Assembly: GCA_015522385.1 (NCBI GenBank)
Contig: WAMJ01000300.1
Location: 1 to 11,231, forward strand
Source: Candidatus Heimdallarchaeota archaeon
GTDB taxonomy: Archaea > Asgardarchaeota > Heimdallarchaeia > Heimdallarchaeales > Kariarchaeaceae
Reading direction: 5' to 3'
Length of the DNA stretch: 11,231 nucleotides
How positions within the stretch are numbered: the stretch's first letter is position 1; every line of letters begins with the position of its first letter. A model generated the notes under the pieces. It saw nothing but the letters and a program-made list of their open reading frames with translations. It ran no database searches and was not told the origin of the DNA. The position numbers and the translations under genes were made by a program. Below, piece after piece: positions 6,922-11,231 of the stretch.

Positions 6922-7299
6922 TCAGTGATTGAAGGCTATCCACTTCTTGATCCTTAACTTACATATCACGTCGTAGGCCGAGCCGTAGTCCGTCCAGTCG
7001 TACTTTTGGTCGAAGAGGTCATCAACGTCCTCGTGATCTCCCGGTGGAAAATACTCTACCATCTCACCCTCTCCGATGATAGGCTTCGCACCACTCTGTA
7101 TGGAGATGGACACCGATGGGTTGTTCATCAGATTCTTGTACTTCACGCTACTGCTCACAGTCCTGATGTAGATATGTTCTCCGTCAGTGACGAACCAGAT
7201 GGGGACAAGATGAGGACGTCCACTCGGGCGAGTTGTGGCCATCCAGATGATGGTCTCCTCCGTGAATTTCTTACGGAGGTTTATGTCGAGTTCTCTCAC
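6922..7299 (-). CDS. Pyridoxamine 5'-phosphate oxidase-like (FMN/F420-binding) split-barrel protein
   Basis: This small 125-residue cytosolic protein has the PNPOx-like split-barrel pattern: IIWMATTRPSGRPHLVPIWF (17-36), a TDGEHIYIRT strand (38-47), then S50-S51-V52-K53 and NLMNNPSVSISI (56-67). The last region is the segment where this fold usually contacts the cofactor phosphate. The length suits the short PPOX class rather than true PdxH, whose C-terminal substrate residues are not evident. In archaea such proteins often use F420 or FMN for small-molecule reduction, but the cofactor cannot be read from sequence. The start is GTG at 7299; the frame is closed by a stop 28 nt upstream and no in-frame ATG exists before residue 20. 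A TATA box sits 22-28 nt before the GTG, supporting a leaderless message. The gene follows the S9 peptidase in the same direction after 38 bp. Confidence 0.8.
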   Translation of the reverse strand: MRELDINLRKKFTEETIIWMATTRPSGRPHLVPIWFVTDGEHIYIRTVSSSVKYKNLMNNPSVSISIQSGAKPIIGEGEMVEYFPPGDHEDVDDLFDQKYDWTDYGSAYDVICKLRIKKWIAFNH

Positions 7300-7320
7300 A
7301 CCATGATCAGAGAACGGAGA

Positions 7321-7327
7321 AATATAT
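7321..7327 (-). promoter_or_regulatory. TATA box of the split-barrel gene
   Basis: On the minus strand ATATATT, preceded by AGAACTG (purine-rich, BRE-like), lies 22-28 nt upstream of the GTG at 7299. It sits between the S9 stop and the split-barrel start. The position predicts transcription starting at or next to the GTG, so the gene probably has its own promoter as well as any read-through from the S9 gene. Confidence 0.6.
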
Positions 7328-7337
7328 CAGTTCTAGC

Positions 7338-9128
7338 CTATGAGCCAAACTCAATCCCGAGAACCTCGAACAGGAATTTCAAAGTGACATCGAACTGAAC
7401 CAATTGGTTCTTGCGCTTCGTCACGCCATGACCCTCATCTGCAAACCTCAGGAGCTCACACCGTACACCCCTCTGAGTGAGCTTCTCGTGGATCTGGATA
7501 GACTCTGAAAGAGGAACACGCTCGTCGTTGTCCCCTTGGATGATAAGCGTGGGTGTGATGATCCGATCTACTTTGTGGATAGGGCTTACCCTCCTAAGAA
7601 CATCCTCATCCCTATCAAGGAACCCGTATTCCACCTCCCTAATCCTTCTACGCCAAGGTGCAGTATTCTTCAGGAACGTGTAGAGATCGCTTATTCCCAC
7701 GATGTCCACGGCAGCTGCATACCTCTCGGGGTACTCAGTAATGGATGCCAAGACAGCGTATCCTCCGTATGACCCTCCATACACCACCAGTTTTGAGCCA
7801 TCGACCTCGTCCTTGCCTTCGAGGTGATCTGCGAGGTGCTTGATGTCCGCGATACTATCCAACCTCTTCTCGATGTCGTCCAGAGAGAGGTAGAGCCTAC
7901 CGTACCCGTTACTCCCTCGGATATTGGGGGCTGCGACGTTGAACCCCAGTCTCACGAACATCTGGATGACCTTGGAGAAGCTGGGTCTGAACATCCCCTC
8001 AGGTCCACCGTGAATCATGAGAATGGTAGGACTTCTTGGACTTCCTGAAGAGTAGAAGAAGTAGGGGACTATCAACCCGTCGAAGCTCGCAAACCTCTCA
8101 AGCACGGGGTTGACGAAGTTGTAGCTGGAGTAGTCCCGCTCCTTACCGGTGAGTTGCTTCCAACTCCCGTCGTAAAGCATGACATTCGTCGGGCTGGTCG
8201 AGGAGGAGAAAGAGGCCACGATCTGTGAGCCCTTGACGTCATAACTGCTGGTAAATGACCTGAAGTCACCCGATACAAACACCCCCATGTCATCAGGAGA
8301 ATCCAGAATCTGCACGTCCCGAAGCTCTCTTCCATCCAGTTTAGCCATGTGGAATCTCGAGGAGCCGTCGATGTTTTTCAGATAGTACAGACGTCCGTCT
8401 TCGTACTTCACGTCAGAGGTGTCCCATTCCGTCTCCTCCAAGAAGTTGATCCCACCCGTCTTCAGATCAAAGAGGGCCAAGGTGAGGAAGTCACGCTCGT
8501 AGTCGGACACGATGAGCAGAGTGTCCTCATCCACGAACTCTACTGGGAGGAACCTCGGTTTCTTCTCGGTGTACCGGTCAGTCAGGGAAGCGAGCTCTCC
8601 ATCAAAGATGAACATCTCGTTCCAGAGATTGCCAAGGCTCTTGATCAGTACAAGCTTCCCGTCCTTGGACACACACCGCGGGCTCAGTGGGAGAAAGTCA
8701 AAACCCCTTGTGACCAGCTCAGGCTCACCTCCCAGAGGTATCTTCATCCTGTAGACGTCGAACCGCTTGGATTCCTCGACGTTCGCGCTGTAGTACAGGT
8801 ACTCCTCCGTGGAGAATGCAAACCTGAACTTACTCTTCGGGTGGTGAGTAATCTGCGTCACCTCACCGTCCTTGAGAGCGTAGAGCTGGAAGTTCTCGTC
8901 ACCACCCACATCAGATGAGAAGATGAGGGTACCGTCATGCAAGTACTGGGGATTGGTACACCTATTCTCCGTTTCCAAGAGTCTACTGGTTTCCCCCGTC
9001 TTCAGATCTTGTTCCATAAGCTGGTAGAAGCCGAACCTGTCTGAGATGAAGACAATCCTGTCCTCCGTGGGATGGAAGCGGGCCCCGCCATTGGTGTCAA
9101 ACTCCATGTACTCCTTGATGATATCCAT
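7338..9128 (-). CDS. S9 (prolyl oligopeptidase family) serine peptidase, acylaminoacyl-peptidase-like
   Basis: This 596-residue two-domain protein has no signal peptide, so it is probably cytoplasmic. Counting from the ATG at 9128, residues 1 to about 330 form a WD40/TolB-like beta-propeller (FISDRFGFYQLMEQDLKTGE, IFSSDVGGDENFQLYALKDG). Residues about 340-596 form the alpha/beta hydrolase: HGGPEG (373-378, oxyanion region), nucleophile S453 in GGSYGGYA, acid D535 in QGDNDERVP, and H567 in DEGHGV. All catalytic residues are present. Members cleave short peptides or acylated N-terminal residues, the propeller limiting access; here a role in peptide turnover is inferred. Start choice: the frame extends to a TTG at 9143, but a TATA box 22-29 nt before the ATG at 9128 would start transcription at that ATG, downstream of the TTG, so I use 9128. 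Confidence 0.93.
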   Translation of the reverse strand: MDIIKEYMEFDTNGGARFHPTEDRIVFISDRFGFYQLMEQDLKTGETSRLLETENRCTNPQYLHDGTLIFSSDVGGDENFQLYALKDGEVTQITHHPKSKFRFAFSTEEYLYYSANVEESKRFDVYRMKIPLGGEPELVTRGFDFLPLSPRCVSKDGKLVLIKSLGNLWNEMFIFDGELASLTDRYTEKKPRFLPVEFVDEDTLLIVSDYERDFLTLALFDLKTGGINFLEETEWDTSDVKYEDGRLYYLKNIDGSSRFHMAKLDGRELRDVQILDSPDDMGVFVSGDFRSFTSSYDVKGSQIVASFSSSTSPTNVMLYDGSWKQLTGKERDYSSYNFVNPVLERFASFDGLIVPYFFYSSGSPRSPTILMIHGGPEGMFRPSFSKVIQMFVRLGFNVAAPNIRGSNGYGRLYLSLDDIEKRLDSIADIKHLADHLEGKDEVDGSKLVVYGGSYGGYAVLASITEYPERYAAAVDIVGISDLYTFLKNTAPWRRRIREVEYGFLDRDEDVLRRVSPIHKVDRIITPTLIIQGDNDERVPLSESIQIHEKLTQRGVRCELLRFADEGHGVTKRKNQLVQFDVTLKFLFEVLGIEFGS

Positions 9129-9149
9129 AACATGACTATTCAAAGAGTA

Positions 9150-9157
9150 GATATAAG
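9150..9157 (-). promoter_or_regulatory. TATA box of the S9 peptidase gene
   Basis: On the minus strand CTTATATC lies 22-29 nt upstream of the ATG at 9128, the expected spacing for a leaderless archaeal transcript. A small palindrome, GGTTtggAACC (9159-9169), sits immediately upstream, where BRE or a regulator could bind. The box spacing is what excludes the TTG at 9143 as start. Confidence 0.6.
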
Positions 9158-9220
9158 CGGTTTGGAACCACTAGTCTCTTCTTGGTGCACACTCATCTGC
9201 TCCATCAAATGTTCTCAAGA

Positions 9221-9230
9221 TTTAAGTAAT
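9221..9230 (+). promoter_or_regulatory. TTTAAGTAAT box before the 9239 gene, possible TATA element
   Basis: These ten bases are identical to those at 1543-1552. They end only 8 nt before the ATG at 9239, so if this is the TATA box, transcription would start about 10 nt inside the assigned frame. Either the element is not a TATA box or translation begins at the next Met (9275). Confidence 0.25.
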
Positions 9231-9238
9231 CGGAAAAA

Positions 9239-10570
9239 ATGTACTCCGTAGTGAGAAATATAACCAAAATTGTAATGGTAGTCTTCCTTGTAAGTATGCT
9301 TATTCTCAATCTCTTCTATTCATTAACCCTCAGCAACACCGAGCAGGTGCTCTATAACTCGAGAAGCACTACTTTAATTCCAGCCGATGTACCCAGTTCC
9401 GCCCGTCCGTTCGTCTCTGGACAGGGATTTGTCAGGTTTCCCAACAACATCTCGGATCAGGCTAATAGTGGATCAGTAGATGTCTACAACTACTCGGCAA
9501 TAACCAACGAGAAAAATCTAGTCATACGTGGTACTCAACTGTCGGGACCGTTCAACGAGTACATTCTGATCTCGCAGAGTCTACAACTCAGGCTGGATGG
9601 CCACGAGATGGTCATCTTGAGGAACTTCAACGAGGATAGTAGGATTTCCATTGAGTCGATCGTCGGGACGAATATCCACGGGTCGATGGATATCAGCGAC
9701 TACTTCATGAAACGGGACAGTCTGTACATCGCAATTATCGCCACCAATGTCTCCACCGATGGCACGGAATTCATGGATGCACTCTTCTTTGTCAAGTACA
9801 CCGACGGTGAATTCACCCAGCTCTCTGAGTATCTGTACCCACAGGGCAAGGACCCCGAGGAACTCGCAGTGTACGACCATCGATTCTACTTCACCCCGAA
9901 TGAGGGGGAGACCTTCGTATCCGATACGGTAACGATCGCCTTCTACGATCCGAGTGAGGATACCTTCGGGGAACTGAGGAAGACCGTGGAGATACCTATG
10001 ATCGACGGACGTCTACCAACAAACACGTCATTCTTCGTACTGGAAGGCCGGCTCTTCCTCTACTTGGGATACAAGCACCAAGAACCTGAGATCCTGATGA
10101 GGATTCAGGACACCGAGACCAAGAATAGCTACGATCTCGTCATCGATCCCTACAGCCGAAACTTCGACTCGACTCTACGCAGGATTGTGACCCTCTTCGG
10201 GAACTTCGCAGCGGTCCCTGCGTTCGAGGTCCACGGGAAGGAGAAGAGTACCCAGATGGTGTTTGTCTACCCAGACTTGAGAAATGAATTCACGAATTAC
10301 ACAGAGTATCGGACGTTTGAAAACAACACCGAATTCAGCATATTCAGTGACACCAACGACGTCCTGTACTTGGTCAGTTCCTATAACACATCGGTGTATG
10401 TCACAATCTTCAACTCTCCTTCCCTCCTCGTCAAGAGCTCACCCATCATGTCGGATTTATCACGGGGAATCATCACAGCAGTGGCATTTGTCAGCACAGC
10501 GGTCATCGTCATCTTGATTGAACGGAAGAGAGAAGGTGGTGGTGGGGGTGATCTTTACCCCGAAGAATGA
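9239..10570 (+). CDS. Membrane-anchored extracellular protein of unknown function
   Basis: I do not recognise a family for this 443-residue protein. An N-terminal helix (about 11-32, flanked by R6 and K10) acts as signal or anchor. The ectodomain (about 35-405) is beta-rich with repeated strand-turn units such as LFFVKYTDGEFTQLSEY and TIAFYDPSEDTFGELRK, which suggest a beta-propeller, though no repeat is strict. It carries about nine N-x-S/T sequons. A C-terminal helix (about 409-427) is followed by ERKRE and a cytoplasmic tail with five glycines (433-437), DLYPEE. Start: ATG 9239 keeps the two basic residues before the first helix; the next Met, 9275, would remove them. No ribosome binding site is clear. 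The gene diverges from the S9 gene over 110 bp, and its last 16 bp overlap the convergent phospholipase-like gene. Likely a surface sensor or structural protein; function unknown. Confidence 0.8.
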   Translation: MYSVVRNITKIVMVVFLVSMLILNLFYSLTLSNTEQVLYNSRSTTLIPADVPSSARPFVSGQGFVRFPNNISDQANSGSVDVYNYSAITNEKNLVIRGTQLSGPFNEYILISQSLQLRLDGHEMVILRNFNEDSRISIESIVGTNIHGSMDISDYFMKRDSLYIAIIATNVSTDGTEFMDALFFVKYTDGEFTQLSEYLYPQGKDPEELAVYDHRFYFTPNEGETFVSDTVTIAFYDPSEDTFGELRKTVEIPMIDGRLPTNTSFFVLEGRLFLYLGYKHQEPEILMRIQDTETKNSYDLVIDPYSRNFDSTLRRIVTLFGNFAAVPAFEVHGKEKSTQMVFVYPDLRNEFTNYTEYRTFENNTEFSIFSDTNDVLYLVSSYNTSVYVTIFNSPSLLVKSSPIMSDLSRGIITAVAFVSTAVIVILIERKREGGGGGDLYPEE

Positions 10571-11231
10571 AATGAGTAGGGAGATGACCCGAATCTCCTC
10601 CGGATGATGAGAAGAGCAAACAGCATTGTCCAAACCGGGAGGGTAACAGCATCCTCGGTCGAATCTCCAGTACCAGTCAACGTACCAGTTGATATACCGC
10701 TCGTCGGTTGTGGGGGCGCGTACCTACCCGATTCAACCAATGCGGTGTACCAGAGATTCGCGATGTTCTGCACAGCGAGATTCAGCCGACCGCGGGTCAT
10801 CTCACCCAGCTCATCGTACATGACCTGATAGTATTTCGCACCCCGACCAGGATCAACTGCATCCGCCTTGTTATCCGCTGCCATGATGGCAGGAACCACC
10901 TCCAGACCCGTGCCGATCTGCCCCTCTATCAGCTCGTAGGGGTCGTCCACGACCGTGAGATTTTCGACGTCACCATACTCAAAAAGATCGTCGAAATACT
11001 CACCGATAAAAGTAGACTCGTAGCGTGAGTGAATACCCCTGTTACCCGTGAGCTGTCCGTCGTAGTTCTCGGTGCTGTGCAGCGGTTGGGAGGCATCCCC
11101 GACATAGTGCGCAAGATCACCTGCATAGCGGATTATCCCAGCAAGGTCGTCCGACTCCAGAGCCTTAATGAGCAAGATCGTGCTGTTCTCCACAGCCCAC
11201 GCTACTACTCCCTTCCTGTAGTCAGGCGAAC
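10555..11231 (-). CDS. Zinc-dependent phospholipase C / S1-P1 nuclease family protein, 5'-truncated
   Basis: The frame is open to the right edge (SPDYRKGVVAWAVENSTILL precedes a GTG at 11193 without a break), so the start is outside and the GTG is probably an internal Val. Numbering from that codon, H29, D33 and H39 in AHYVGDASQPLH, and H55 and E59 in GIHSRYE, match the second half of the trinuclear zinc site: in Bacillus phospholipase C the equivalents are spaced H-4-D-6-H and H-4-E. The Trp, His and Asp ligands of the first half must lie beyond the window. Substrate (phospholipid or nucleic acid) is not decidable. After the catalytic domain a Thr/Ser/Gly linker (about 163-178) leads to VTLPVWTMLFALLIIRRRF, a short helix plus arginines resembling an archaeal surface-sorting tail, then eleven extra residues. 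The enzyme is therefore probably exported and anchored. It overlaps the 9239-10570 gene tail to tail. Confidence 0.75.
   Translation of the reverse strand, partial: SPDYRKGVVAWAVENSTILLIKALESDDLAGIIRYAGDLAHYVGDASQPLHSTENYDGQLTGNRGIHSRYESTFIGEYFDDLFEYGDVENLTVVDDPYELIEGQIGTGLEVVPAIMAADNKADAVDPGRGAKYYQVMYDELGEMTRGRLNLAVQNIANLWYTALVESGRYAPPQPTSGISTGTLTGTGDSTEDAVTLPVWTMLFALLIIRRRFGSSPYSFHSSG

Noticed and set aside
6919..6931. Palindrome CAATCA-g-TGATTG over the split-barrel stop codon between convergent genes
   Set aside because: A one-base centre cannot form a stable full hairpin and no T-run follows, so a terminator call is not supported.
8349..8918. 189-codon plus-strand open frame opposite the S9 beta-propeller
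   Set aside because: It lies wholly inside the S9 peptidase gene on the other strand; composition looks like a codon-bias shadow.
9275..10570. Alternative start at ATG 9275 for the surface protein, suggested by the TTTAAGTAAT spacing
   Set aside because: It would delete R6 and K10, leaving the first helix with no preceding positive charge; 9239 is kept, although the promoter geometry remains unexplained.

Overview
The window looks like archaeal chromosome of roughly balanced GC. Evidence for archaea: two minus-strand genes have a TATA-like box about 22-29 nt upstream of the start codon and no ribosome binding site, which suggests leaderless transcripts. Surface proteins are rich in N-glycosylation sequons and anchored by one C-terminal helix followed by basic residues. 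Arginine is often AGG/AGA, and no bacterial sigma-70 style promoters are apparent. A member of the Asgard group (for example Thorarchaeia) would fit the gene content, but that is a guess; no marker gene settles it.

Layout. A plus-strand cluster runs from the left edge to 5538. It holds a 5'-truncated subtilisin-like (S8) protease with a C-terminal flavodoxin/GATase-like domain, then a secreted CARDB-type surface protein with one membrane anchor, then a roughly 14-helix membrane protein that pairs a degenerate CPBP-type region with C-terminal HEAT repeats. The last two overlap by 8 bp (ATGAGTGA) and the third has a clear Shine-Dalgarno site, so they are probably translated together. Positions 5539-5732 are intergenic and hold an inverted repeat, a possible structured RNA (about 5592-5690) and a T-rich tract. 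An MFS transporter (5733-6893) follows. It converges on a minus-strand pair: a flavin/F420 split-barrel protein (6922-7299) and an S9 prolyl-oligopeptidase-family peptidase (7338-9128). A divergent 110-bp spacer leads to a plus-strand membrane-anchored surface protein of unknown function (9239-10570). Its 3' end overlaps by 16 bp the convergent gene for a zinc-dependent phospholipase C/P1-nuclease-family protein, whose 5' end lies beyond the right edge.

How they may work together. Five of the eight genes encode proteins of the envelope or its outer face (S8 protease, two anchored surface proteins, the polytopic CPBP/HEAT protein, the PLC-like enzyme). The S8-CARDB-CPBP/HEAT cluster is the most unusual part. 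It sets a secreted serine protease with an architecture reminiscent of eukaryotic site-1 protease beside an intramembrane-protease-like scaffold that seems to have lost its catalytic histidines. A joint role in surface-protein processing is inference only. The MFS, split-barrel and S9 genes look like ordinary housekeeping or accessory genes. I saw no tRNA, rRNA, CRISPR array, insertion sequence or phage gene.
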